Positions 24,473-36,255 of a stretch of DNA of 64,000 nucleotides are shown here, piece by piece (the stretch's first letter is position 1; each line of letters opens with the position of its first letter). The stretch is from Sipunculus nudus (lineage: Eukaryota > Annelida > Sipuncula > Golfingiida > Sipunculidae). The stretch is taken from contig CM049315.1 in assembly GCA_026874595.1 (NCBI GenBank), forward strand, positions 33,868,164 to 33,932,163. The letters are read 5' to 3'. The notes beneath the pieces are model-generated. The model was not told the origin of the DNA and ran no database searches. It saw nothing but the letters and a program-made list of their open reading frames with translations. Position numbers and translations under genes: made by a program.

Positions 24473-25846
24473 TCATCTATGTATCTTATCCATTGTATTT
24501 CTCTTTGTATCTGTTAGCTGATTTACGAATAAATTTTCAGCAGTGGGCTGTTCTGTGTCAGCATTTACAAGGTTCTCGCTTTCAAATCTTGTTGCAACAA
24601 AATCGATGTAATGTTCCTTATTTTCATTCATATAGTCAGCGACCTGTTTACGTAACAGAGCGACGTTCGTATCGGTTATACCCAACCTCTCAAGATGATA
24701 CCAAAATGCATAAAACATACAATTTCCATCTCCTGGAACATCAACTACATGCATTCTACTCTGACTTGCCATGGTGATCAATCTTCCATAGTCATTTTGA
24801 CAATCATTTACATCAGAATCAACTTCAGTACGGTGTTGTTTTTTCTCAATTCCTTTTCTACTCTTTGTTTTCTCTTCAGTTTCATCCTGATTTCCATTCG
24901 AGCAGTCATTTTGGTCTGTCGGAGAAACAGCCTCCCAAAGCTTAGAATCATCATTTGTCGAATCTTCCAGCCAATTTTCATTAATTTCAATAGTAGCATA
25001 ATGTGGGTTTTCTTTCTTCAGCCATTTGAGTGCATTTATCACCACATCAGGTCTAACAGACTCATACATATAATGAGAAGAGTGTTTCAAACTTCGCTTC
25101 AATTTCATCCCAACAACTTGCGACTCTGAAGGTAGTCTTGGAAGTACCTCACATACCGCATCAAGTTTAGCTGGAACATTAACCGCTGGTCCATGAATTC
25201 CATGTTGTTTCCCTCTTGGTAAGCCTACCATTTTCATGAAAGCGATTCTTTGGCAAATGAGTCTCAGTTCAAGGGCGTTTAGATCTGCAAGTTCTTTTGG
25301 TGGATCTACTAAAGACAGATTATTTGCTTTTGACTGAGCGGGCAATTTTCCTCTTTTTAATGTCAAGTGGCATGTTCTGCATATCCATTCTTCATTATTG
25401 TGAGAAGTTTGACGAAATGCATGTATATTCTGCAAAAGAGACTGTGAAACTTTGTTATACTTCTCCTCTTTTAGATGCACGACTGACGTCCTAAACATCA
25501 AGCGGTGACAACTACAGCACACGTAATTTGCAGAATCACGTACTTTATCTAAGAATTCGGAAACAACAGTTTCATTTTTAGGAACAATGTTACGGCATTC
25601 GTGTCGGTGCATTCTGGTATAACATGCTGCTTTGCTCAATCTCTGTTCAGTTTCTTGTTCAGTTTCTTTCTCCCTTAATTCGTTTTTACGTCTCGAGTCT
25701 AAATAAAGTCTTTCTCTTTTTTTCCCAGGAGTTTCAAGTTTACGCCCCATTATATGTCTTTCCTGATCTTTAAACAGTCTCTCTTGCCTTAGCTCAGCGC
25801 TTTCAAGTTCACGTTGCAAAATGTGCCTTTGCTGATCTTCGGACAA
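24473..25846 (-). pseudogene. Helentron, STPR tail, Cys-rich/DUF6570-like region and OTU protease N-half
   Basis: The 457-codon frame begins in STPR-like repeats. It has Cys pairs (CCSCH and WICRTCH, about residues 120-165), consistent with a zinc-binding unit, followed by a DUF6570-like stretch (LNALELRLICQRIAF, then GIHGPAVNVP). The OTU protease starts near residue 365 with VVDVPGDGNCMFYAF, the Asp and catalytic Cys (about residue 376) of the OTU family of cysteine proteases. The matching His is in the next segment (LHYVIFEP), so the triad is complete once the frameshift near 24485 is taken into account. OTU domains cleave ubiquitin-type linkages; in Helentrons the role is unknown. Confidence 0.88.
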
Positions 25847-25849
25847 TCT

Positions 25850-26294
25850 TTCTTGTTTTTCCTGTGGGGTTTCACAATCACGTAAACTCTCCTGTCGCTT
25901 CTTTTGGCAACAAAGTCTAGTTTGCTTTTCCTCCGAGGTTTCACAAATACGTAAACTCTCTTGTCGCTTCTTTAGGTAACAGAGTCTTGTTTGCTTTTAC
26001 TCAGGGGTTTCACATTCAAGTAAACTTTTCTGTCGCTTCTTTTGGTAACAGAGTCTAGCTTGCTTTTCCTCAGGGGTTTCACAATCACGTAAACTTTCCT
26101 GTCGCTTTTTTTGGTCACAGTCTTGTTTGCTTTTTCTCCGGGGTTTCAAGTTCACGTTGAATATAATGTCTTTTCCTATCTTTCAACAGTCTTTCTTGTG
26201 TTATCTTTTCAGTTTCTGCTGCACTTTGTTCTCTTTGCTTGAGCATTTTTGCTTTCTGTTTTTGTTCAAAACTTTTCTTTTTTGTTCTCGGCAT
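25850..26294 (-). pseudogene. Helentron N terminus with 23-residue STPR repeats
   Basis: The likely start is the ATG at 26294, giving a very basic leader beginning MPRTKKKSF. Four units with exact 69-bp spacing follow (TGTCGC landmarks on the plus strand at 25893, 25962, 26031 and 26100). Each encodes 23 residues of the type ETPEEKQxRLCYQKKRQESL. Related, less regular units continue into the next segment. Twenty-three residues is the period of the STPR (score and three amino-acid peptide repeat) domain, a DNA-binding module known from the silkworm FMBP-1 protein. The start frame shifts near 26118 and an in-frame TAA lies at 25997-25999. A role in binding element or host DNA is inference. Confidence 0.8.
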
Positions 26295-26450
26295 TATTTT
26301 AAATCAGATTTAAATCGGATGCAAAGTAACAAAAATTACGCAAATATATATTACCTTTATACGCCGATTTTATATCGTTACAATCGTTCCTTACAATTTA
26401 CTAATACTATATTTATTCAACTAATGTATATAATTTGTCCCTAGACAAGG
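26294..26450. other. Region upstream of the Helentron coding path
   Basis: This short AT-rich stretch lies between the predicted start and the minisatellite. It would hold the Helentron promoter and leader if transcription starts here. No TATA box stands out among many AT runs. Confidence 0.4.
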
Positions 26451-27090
26451 AAACCAAGCACAGATTCGGCAACTAGTCCCAGATTGGGAAACTATTGCAT
26501 AGATTTGGCAACTAGACCCAGCTCGGGCAACTCGGCACAGATTCGGCAACTAGACCCAGTTCGGGCAACTCGGCACAGATTCGGCAACTAGACCCAGTTC
26601 GGGCAACTCAGCACAGATTCGGCAACTAGACCCAGCTCGGGCAACTTAGCACAGATTCGGCAACTAGTCCCAGATTGGGAAACTATTGCTTAGATTTGGC
26701 AACTAGACCCAGCTCGGGCAACTCGGCACAGATTCGGCAACTAGACCCAGTTCGGGCAACTCGGCACAGATTCGGCAACTAGACCCAGCTCGGGCAACTT
26801 AGCACAGATTCGGCAACTAGACCCAGCTCGGGCAACTCGGCACAGATTCGGCAACTAGACCCAGTTCGGGCAAACTAACACCCAGATTCGGGCAAACTCA
26901 CACCCAGCTCGGGCAAACTCACACCCAGATTCGGGCAAACTCACACCCAGATTCGGGCAAACTGACCCAGATTCGGGCAAACTCACACCCAGATTCGGGC
27001 AAACTCACACCCGAATCTGTGACCCAGATTCGGGCAAACTCAAACCCAGATTCGAGCAAACTGACCCAGATTCGGGCAAACTAGTCTTTC
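26450..27090. repeat. 38-bp minisatellite changing to a 22-bp minisatellite
   Basis: From 26450 to about 26870 the unit is 38 bp, CAGATTCGGCAACTAGACCC then AGCTCGGGCAACTCGGCA. From about 26870 the array becomes a shorter 22-bp unit of the type CAGATTCGGGCAAACTCACACC to 27085. Both share GATTCGG(G)CAA, so the second array probably grew from half of the first unit. It lies directly 5' of the Helentron coding path. Subterminal minisatellites occur in Helitron-like elements, so this may belong to the transposon. Confidence 0.88.
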
Positions 27091-28292
27091 GCTTGATCTT
27101 TTTCCTTGACGCCAAGATTTGTCTGAAAAATAAAATAAAGCCAGTATTAATTAAGTATCACAATCGCATTTTGATATCATTTCTAAAACATTTAGATGGA
27201 TATGCATAATGAGAAGTGTAGGATGATGTATACCCTTTATAAGTTTTTGTAAAAGATACGTCACCATACATATTATTTTATGATTCAGTTTTATAATATC
27301 AAATGTCCGAGTTTAAAAAAAAGTCGAAAATTCCCAACAAATATAAAGTTTAATAAAATTTTGTCAGGGATAATTATGTCACAAAAGGAAGCGACCTTGC
27401 ATTTCTCTCATCGACGAAAAGTTTTATTTATTTATATTATATAATGATATACTATGATTTTATTTAAACTTCTGACCTAAAGCATTACATAAAGTGTCCC
27501 ACGGTTCATAACCCTCGGCTAACAATCACAATATCTAGTCACATTTTGAAGAACTTGTCTAAAATTTGTAGAATTATAAAATGTCATGTTTGCTTAAAGC
27601 ATGTTGCTTGATGATAATAATATCATTCATTAGGGAAAATCAGCGTATGCCATGAAATAATTGATACTTGTCACCAATGATGTCTTTTATATATCACTGG
27701 TTTCTTAGAATAAAAAAGAGATAAACATGGGAGTAATTTTCATAACCATTCGCCAAAAAATAGTGGGAATTTATATTCAAAACTATCTCTATATTATCGA
27801 TATTGCACCAGTATATTTTATGATTATGAAGTATTATTATTACTTGCAACTTTACTTCACCAAGTAGTTCACAGACGGCCAACAATAAAATAATGATTAA
27901 ACAGTATTATTTTTTTTATAATAATTGTATATGCTTATTACTTAGAAAGGTAAAACAAAACTCTACATACTAAAACAACTCTGAAACCAAAAAAAAAAAA
28001 ATTAACATATTACAAATAGGCACATCATTTCAATTACAAATATTTCGGATTGAGCTCTCTCAACATGATCTCTGATCAAATGATTGATGTTTATTCTAAC
28101 ACAACATTTAGTAAACATAACACATTTCCTATTCCCATACTTCTGATTGATGTTGCACCTAACATATTCATGAATTGGACTGATTATGTTCACACACAAA
28201 CGACTGCGATATTTAGTTAAACACACCATTTCTGCATAAATACAACACTTGTATTTCATACGACTACCAAAATAATCCTACATTTATAAAAC

Positions 28293-28326
<34 letters not shown>

Positions 28327-29146
28327 CACAAACCGTTCAACAAATATAAAAAAGTAGCATGTTCTAGGAGTAACTGCAAAAAAATCTCTCTGCCTTAGAA
28401 AGAAAATAAATCAAAATACAAACTTTCAACTCTTTAGCAATCGCACATAATGCCTAGTCAGGACACCCACAGTCCTAAAAATCAGCAAACCAATTCCTAA
28501 CTCGTCTTGGAACACCATTTAATTTTGCAAGCCCCTACCTATTCACACATAGGTGCTTTGTATTCTTTTCGTTGTTTTTACAATTTATATTACAGACGAC
28601 GTTTGAAATACGTTTCCCCAAAAATAATGTCACTTAACAATCCAATCAAACATTCCGTTAAAATCTTTGATTCGTAAAGCATAATTTTAAATATGAACCT
28701 AATTTATCGTTGTTCTTCAAATGTTGCTTGTATACATGCAAGGTTTCATTTATATTGTTTATTAAAATAAAAATTTCACACTATATATATATATAAACAA
28801 TATACAAGGTACATACAAATACATATATTCAAGTATATACAAAATTCCTTTATTGAAACAGAAAAAGAACTTAATACATCTACCTGGAAATCAACTAAAT
28901 ATAATATTATTATAATACAACCTATTATAATATATATGAAATTTTTTTAATATTGTTTATTGAAAAAAAAATTACAATCGTATTTGAATAAACATGCACA
29001 ATATATAATCCATCACATCAACATACAAATGCCCATATTGAAACATATATGCAAACAAAATTCTTTATTGTACGAGTAAAAAGAATAATACATCGACCAG
29101 GAAATCAACAAATACGACAATCCATATGTATATACATACATATACA

Positions 29147-29190
<44 letters not shown>

Positions 29191-29342
29191 TTAGAAACAA
29201 TCAACATGATAAAATAATAAATATCTAAAAAAAGATATCCAAAGATATGCTGACAATAATGTATGTAATCGAGACCACTAGAACTACCATATAACATGAA
29301 TAAAAACAAACACACTGACACCCCTGTAAATATAAATAGATG
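27091..29342. other. AT-rich non-coding region with (TA)n tracts
   Basis: No convincing gene. (TA)n microsatellites lie at about 28294-28324, 28782-28795 and 29145-29188. Two stretches beginning near 28830 and 29025 share phrases (ACATACAAAT, CAAAATTC(C/T)TTATTG, ATAATACATC), suggesting a diverged ~190-bp duplication. Confidence 0.5.
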
Positions 29343-29640
29343 GTGGGCCATGACTACCTAGCGGTAAAAAGCTCGGTTCTCTCCGCTGGCGACCCGGTTC
29401 GAATCTGTCCGAGACTAGGTTGTAATCACCCCTCCATGGTCAGTGGTTCTTTCAGATACTCCGGTTTCTTCCACATCTCTCTTTATCTTCTTCCATTTCT
29501 CCTTCTATAGTTAAAGACTACTTCTGAAATCTTAACCATTTAAACTTTATACATTGCTGAACGAGCTAGTCCGGATTATGAGTTTGCACGAAACCGGTAC
29601 CACCCTCGAGCTCCACTTCGTAAATCAGATATCAAATACA
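29343..29640 (+). mobile_element. tRNA-derived SINE
   Basis: A tRNA-like head contains an A-box-like TAGCGGTAAAAAGC near 29359 and a B box GGTTCGAATCT at 29396-29406, about 35 bases apart, with CTGGCGACCCGG before the B box as in many tRNA-derived SINEs. A non-tRNA body follows with GATACTCCGGTTTCTTCCAC, a phrase I associate with conserved central domains of invertebrate SINEs. The head lacks a proper acceptor stem and is not a functional tRNA. The end is approximate; the last SINE-like phrase is ACCGGTACCACCCTCGAG near 29597. Confidence 0.72.
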
Positions 29641-30560
29641 AACTAACATCAATATGAAGGTACACGAATACAAAAACCACGACAAACAAATTTATGCACA
29701 CAATATACATACACGTAGATTAAAATTTAACAATTTTGAACGTACAAATTAAATAATCTGATCATGAGATAACGCAACTTATAATAAAACATTAAACTAA
29801 TATTTGAATATATAACCCTCCCCCCCCCCCCCCACACACACACAAAATAAATGATCTCCCATCTGCCCAAAAGTACTTGCATGTATATATATATACATAC
29901 ATACTTGCATCCAATCGATCCTAAAAACCTCTGCCGCACTTAGTATAGCCTTTAAAGTAATTACCTCTAATCGAAATAACAAAAATAGAAGGTAAATAAA
30001 CGAACTTAACATACGGACCAAACACTAAAACTTATGATCATCCACATCAAATGTCCAAGATAAACATCTGAAACCAAAAACTATAACTGAAATCAACTCT
30101 GATTTTAACAACTAAATTTGCTCAACTGCATATTTAAAATGCAATAATCTATAAATCCTAGAACTAAAATCAATTCAATTGCATCCATGATACCAATGAT
30201 AAAGAAACCCTGCTCTCTGAAATCCAATTACATATGCTTGTACACATACAGACGCGTACTTAAACAATACAACACATTTCAGAATGGTAAATAAATATAG
30301 ACAATCAAATTGAAAAAAAAAGAAAAACATAACTAAAATTATGGCATTAGTTACGGTGCTTTGGCACATAAATTAAATTTCACAAAGACGATACATTAAA
30401 AACATTTTGAATTAATTTCACCTTGCCAGTTATCTCAACAAGTAAAAAATTTTCCTAAACGGGAACATATTATAAAATCTTCCGAAGTCTAATTCCTATC
30501 ACCCAGGTTAACGATCACTATTCCTCGCGAAATACAAAATCTGTATACTTACTAGATCTT
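29641..30560. other. Non-coding, poly-C/CA microsatellite
   Basis: A C run followed by (CA)n lies at about 29817-29846 and TA/CATA tracts at 29885-29910. No gene is recognised. Confidence 0.5.
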
Positions 30561-31400
30561 GGAGTCTCGCCGCAAAAAGGAAGATGGCGGTTTGACTCCC
30601 CATATATATCGGTCTCGAAAAACTAAATCTTTGGTTTGATCCTAATAACAAGATCCCAAAAAGTCTCACTGGCTCATATAGAAGAGGACAATAGCCCAAA
30701 ATATTCACAGTAAGCAGTAATATTTTTTACCTGTTTAGAACACCTTAATCTGAATTTAACACATTAAACAATTAAAGAATCCAAAAAAATATGGATGTCA
30801 CTCACGCCTTGTCGTCATGTTTACGTATACCGGTACTTGGTAAAATCCGAACTCCAACTCCGGACTCGGACTCAACAGAAATAATCGCCGGATAATCATT
30901 ATGGCATGAGTGAACCTATTAACACACGTAATATTGTTAAAAAACAAAACTTCATACAATATATGTGTTTTAGCCATTGTATCGGGTCCGGCGATTATTA
31001 CTCTAATAATTACTGTAAAAATACCAAAAGTCGGGGTCCGTGTTTTAACAAGTACCTTCCACAGAGAGCACCTGCACTTCGCTCTAAGGCGCGAAGTGTA
31101 TGCACCGTCACGCTTCACTGGTTGCACCTGCATCTCGTGCCACGGCATGATCAGACACGTTTGAAACACCCGCAAAACAAGTACAAATTTTAACCAGCGC
31201 ATGCAACAAAATTGTAGCGGTATTGGCGGGTCTTCAGCAGTAACCTAACTTAAAAACACCAGGTCCCTCATAAAATATATATTTACTCAATATTTCAATC
31301 TAAACTACTTCAGAATACACCATCGAAAAACGTAAACACCCTATTTCTCTCAAATTTGGCCGAAAATCATGGCGCCGCGATAGCGCAAACATTGATAGGT
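30560..31400. promoter_or_regulatory. Possible CpG-containing promoter patch with YY1-like sites
   Basis: In otherwise CpG-poor sequence this stretch has several CpG clusters. GGAAGATGGCGGTTT near 30580-30595 matches the AAGATGGCGGC core of YY1 sites seen at vertebrate promoters, and AATCATGGCGCCGCGATAGCGC lies near 31368. An inverted repeat (AATAATCGCCGGA near 30880, and its complement near 30988) lies between. A 134-codon minus-strand frame (30798-31202) has no recognisable motif. Promoter function is a guess from composition. Confidence 0.3.
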
Positions 31401-32055
31401 ACGCGCGTACTTTTATAGGGAAACCAGGTCGAATTAAATGTGTTCTTGTGTCTGCGTTGAATGATAGCTTCAATAAGCAAACTTTGAATTGAGCAGGCTT
31501 GAAATCATTTTTTTTTTAACCTGTGGATCGATTTGTGGGGGTGGGTTGGGCGTTTATAGGTCACAGTAGTTGCCATGGTATTAAGGAATAATTCACGAGT
31601 CTTTTCCTGTACTAGGGCGGTAGGATTAGTTCTGAATTTGTTGAAATTTTTGGAACATATGAACTGAATTTTGCGTGCCTCTGCAGGTGAATTGAATATA
31701 TGGTACATATTTAATTAATCTGTCCTAATTTGTTACAACAATGAAGATTTGTTGACACTTATCAGTGTGTGAGTGTGGGGGGGGGGGCTCCTTTATGGCC
31801 TGTAGGTTCACCTTGAAATTTTCTGTCGTATTGGGCGGGGCTCTTGAAATGAGTTGCCGCGGTCTCAAATATGATCTCTGGTAAATCGGAATTAATTCTC
31901 TCTATATACAGAGGCGGTGTGTACTTGGGGGAAAAAATAGGTCGTAAGATAATGTTACTAGTTTCTTTATTAGCAATACACATGAACAGATAAAATTTAA
32001 AGTTTTGTTGTTATGTATGTGTTTGTGATGAGAATGTGTACTTAAGAATTGTGTT
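31401..32055. other. Non-coding, poly-G run
   Basis: It contains a G run near 31778-31788 and no recognisable gene. Confidence 0.5.
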
Positions 32056-32058
32056 TCA

Positions 32059-32400
32059 TTGCTTACCGGAAATCTTCGATTTCGGCAAGTTGGTTGGTCA
32101 GTCTGTCTGTCTGTTTGTTGCTTGCCGGAAATCTTCGATTTCGGCAAGTTGGTTGGTCAGTCGCGTATGTCTGTTTGTTTGTGTGTTTATTGCTTGCCGG
32201 AAATCTTCGATTTCGGCAAGTTGGTTGGTCAGTTGCGTATGTCTGTTTGTTTGTTGCTTGCCGGAAATCTTCGATTTCGGCAAGTTGGTTGGTCAGTCGC
32301 GTATGTCTGTCTGTCTGTTTGTTGCTTGCCGGAAATCTTCGATTTCGGCAAGTTGGTTGGTCAGTTGCGTATGTCTGTTTGTTTGTTTGTTTGTTTGTCT
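32059..32400 (+). repeat. Hairpin minisatellite, five copies, with TCTG/TTTG tracts
   Basis: Each unit has CTTGCCGGAAATC, TTC, then GATTTCGGCAAG, which can pair over 12 base pairs with one bulged G. In block 1 the same position uses GCTTGC...GCAAGC instead, so the stem is kept although the sequence changed. Units are separated by TCTG/TTTG tracts of varying length. Confidence 0.88.
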
Positions 32401-33362
32401 GTGGACTCTCTACAGGCCACACTTTTGCAGCAATAGCTTTCCATCTGACACAGCTGATAGACAAGCAAAAGTCCTCGAGGCCTATTGTTATTGGGCGACA
32501 TAGGTCCAAGGTCAAGGTCAAGGTCATCAAAACTTCTCAAAACGGTTTTTTCTTCATATCTTTGTAACTGTTAGTGGTATCTTCTTCAAACATAGCTCAT
32601 TTTAAACGTCATTCCCAGGCCTTTCTTCTGGTGTGTAGCTCTTTCAAATTTGCCGTAACCATGGTTACGCATTTTGGGGAAAAAGTCATGATATTCTGAA
32701 ATAAGGGGTCTTATTTTTCTAACTTTGTCAGTTTTAAAGCTAGAGAGGTCTAGTTTTTTGCATCAGGTAGCATTTAACAAGTACTGCAAGATTTTATTAA
32801 AAGTCTCGTGATATCTCGTATAATATCTCGTCAAACGAGATATTTCCAGATTTCAGTAATCTTGCCCTGGAGGCCACAGTTTTGCAGGAATCTTTTTGAA
32901 ACTGACATGTCGTAAGTCCTACATTATTATCTCGAAAGTGTTTTTCCATTTTTTGAATGCAGCTGCTAGGTGGCGCTGTATACAAACCTCCCCAACATAT
33001 CATGTTTTGGCCATATCTCCAAAACTGTGAGCCTCAATTACATAAACTATAGCTTATTTTCATCCTCTGAGTCTTTTCTAAATCCAGGTGGAGTCATTTC
33101 GACTCAATCTTGAGTCACTTTGTCAGTGTGTCCGTCTGTGTCTCAGTTTTCATTAAATTCGCCTGCTTATCGGTTCTGGCGTCTCACATACAGCATTCTA
33201 CAGGTCAAAGTTTTGAAAGAATCCTTTTAAAACTATTACATCTTATGTCTTACACTAATATCTCGAAACGGATTTTTCATTTTCCAGAATTGGCCGCTAG
33301 GGGGCGGTGCACTCAAACTTGCACAACATATCATTTTTTGGCCATATCTCCAAAACTATAAA

Positions 33363-34131
33363 CCTCATTAACCTAAACTATAGCTTCTTTTCTTCCTCTG
33401 GTTCTTTCCAAAAACCTAGTGTATTCATTTGGTCTCAATCTTGAGTCACTTTGTCTGTGTGTCCGTCTGTTTCTCAGTTGTCCTCAAATCCGCTTGCTTG
33501 CCGAATCTTGCGTCTCACATATAGCATTCTACAGGCCACAGTTTTGAAAGAATCCTTTTAAAACTATTACATCTTATGTCTTACACTAATATCTCGAAAC
33601 GGATTTTTCATTTTCCAGAATTGGCCGCTAGGGGGCGGTGCACTCAAACTTGCACAACATATCATTTTTTGGCCATATCTCCAAAACTAATAACCTCATT
33701 TACATAAACTATAGCTTATTATCTTCCTCCGAGGTTTCTTCATAACATGATTAAGTCATCTGTTCTCAATCTTGGGTCAGTTTGTCAGTATGTTTGTCTG
33801 TTTGTCAGTTGTCCTCAATTTCGCCTGCTTCCTGGTTCTTGCGTCTCACATGTAGCATTCTACTGGCCACAGTTTTGCAGGAATCGTTTTGTAAATTACA
33901 CTTGTCATATATCGTGATGACATCTGGAAGTCCTATGTTTATTATTCAAATAAGTCAAAGGTCAAGGTCAAGGTGATCAAAATATATCAAAATCTTATTT
34001 TCTTTAGAACTGTGTTAATATTGGTTCTTTCTTCACAAACTATGGATTATTTTCTTTCACTTTGACACTGCTCGTTCATCTGACTACTTTACATCATTTC
34101 CGGCAAGCGCGTGACCTCAGGTCATCTAGTT

Positions 34132-34162
<31 letters not shown>

Positions 34163-36221
34163 GTACTCTCTACAGGCCACAATTTTAAGGCAATTGTCTT
34201 TAAACTTATACAGCTGGTAGACAAACAAAAGTCCTGGAGGCCTATTGTTTTTTGGGCGATATAGGTCAAAGGTCAAGGTCAAGGTCATCAAAACTTCTCA
34301 AAACGGTTTTTTCTTCATATCTTTGTCACTAATAGTCGTATCTTCTTCAAACATAGCTCATTTTAAACGTCATTCCAAGGCCAGTCATCTGGTGTGTAGC
34401 TGACTCAAATTTGCCGTTACCATGGTTACGAATTTTTGGGAAAAAGTCATGATATTTGAAAATAAGGGGCCTTATTTTTCTAACTTTGGCAGTTTTACAG
34501 CTAGAGAGGTCTAGTTTTTTGCATCAGGTAGCATTAAACAAGTACTGCAGGCTTGTTTTATAAGTCTCGCGATATCTCGTATAATATCTCGTCAAACGAG
34601 ATATTTCGAGATTTCAGTAGTCTTGCCCTGGAGGCCACAGTTTTGCTGGAATCTTTTTGAAATTGACATATCATAAGTCCTACACTATTATCTCGAAATA
34701 GTTTTTCCATTTTCTGAATGCGGCCGCTAGGGGGCGCTGTATGCAAACCTCCCAAACATACAATGTTATGGCCATATCTCCAAAACTGTAAACCTCATTT
34801 ACATAAACTATAGCTTATTTTCTTCCTCTGGGTCTTTCCAAAAACCTGGTGTATTCATTTGGTCTCACTCTTGAGTCAATTTGTCTGTGTGTCCGTCTGT
34901 TTCTCAGTTTTCATCAAATTCGCCTGCTTACCGGTTCTGGCGTCTCACATATAGCATTCTACAGGTCACAGTTTTGAAAGAATCCTTTTAAAACTATTAC
35001 ATCTTTTGTTTTACACTAATATCTCGAAACAGAATTTTCATTTTCCAGAATTGGCCGCTAGGGGGCGGTGCACTCAAACTTGCATAATATATCATTTTTT
35101 GCCCATATCTCCAAAACTATAAACATCATTTACATAAACTATAGCTTATTTTCTTCCTCTGGGTCTTTCCAAAAACCTGGTGTATTCATTTGGTCTCAAT
35201 CTTGAGTCACTTTGTCTGTGTGTCCGTCTGTTTCTCAGTTGTCCTCAAATTCGCTTGCTTGCCGATTCTTGCGTCTCACATATAGCATTCTACAGGCCAC
35301 AGTTTTGATAGAATCCTTTTAAAACTATTACATCTTATGTCTTTCACTAATATCTCGAAACCGATTTTTCATTTTCCAGAATTGGCCGCCAGGGGGCGGT
35401 GCACTCAAACTTGCACAACATATCATTTTTTGGCCATATCTCCAAAACTATAAACTTCATTAACCTAAACTATAGCTTCTTTTCTTCCTCTGGTTCTTTC
35501 CAAAAACCTAGTGTATTCATTTGGTCTCAATCTTGAGTCACTTTGTCTGTGTGTCCGTCTGTTTCTCAGTTGTCCTCAAATTCGCTTGCTTGCCGAATCT
35601 TGCGTCTCACATATAGCATTCTACAGGCCACAGTTTTGAAAGAATCCTTTTAAAACTATTACATCTTATGTCTTACACTAATATCTCGAAACGGATTTTT
35701 TAATTTTCCAGAATTGGCCGCTAGGGGGCGGTGCACTCAAACTTGCACAACATATCATTTTTTGGCCATATCTCCAAAATTAATAACCTCATTTACATAA
35801 ACTATAGCTTATTATCTTCCTCCGAGGTTTCAGCATAACATGATTAAGTCATCTGTTCTCAATCTTGGGTCAGTTTGTCAGTATGTTTGTCTGTTTGTCA
35901 GTTGTCCTCAATTTCGCCTGCTTCCTGGTTCTTGCGTCTCACATGTAGCATTCTACTGGCCACAGTTTTGCAGGAATCGTTTTGTAAATTACACTTGTCA
36001 TATATCGTGATGACATCTGGAAGTCCTATGTTTATTATTCAAATAAGTCAAAGGTCAAGGTCAAGGTGATCAAAATATATCAAAATCTTATTTTCTTTAG
36101 AACTGTGTTAATATTGGTTCTTTCTTCACAAACTATGGATTATTTTCTTTCACTTTGACACTGCTCGTTCATCTGACTACTTTACATCATTTCCGGCAAG
36201 CGCGTGACCTCAGGTCATCTA

Positions 36222-36255
<34 letters not shown>

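Larger units (their letters stand above)
19638..26294 (-). mobile_element. Helentron-type Helitron with STPR, OTU, Rep, helicase and endonuclease
   Basis: A single minus-strand coding path runs from an ATG at 26292-26294 to a stop at about 19638. Domains in order are 23-residue STPR repeats, Cys pairs plus a DUF6570-like region, OTU cysteine protease, HUH Rep nuclease, Pif1-like helicase and an apurinic-type endonuclease fused at the C terminus. A C-terminal endonuclease is the known hallmark of the Helentron (Helitron2) branch. The copy carries five lesions: frameshifts near 26118, 24485 and 21328, a TAA at 25997-25999 and a TGA at 22183-22185. The Walker A loop also reads GPGGVRKS instead of GPGGVGKS. 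Element ends and target site were not resolved. Few lesions over 6.7 kb suggest recent activity. Confidence 0.93.

Noticed and set aside
29343-29420. Functional tRNA gene
   Set aside because: B box and partial A box are present, but no acceptor stem pairs and the sequence continues into a SINE body.
30798-31202. 134-codon minus-strand frame
   Set aside because: No recognisable domain, CpG-rich inverted repeat content, and overlapping open frames on the other strand; not supportable as a gene.
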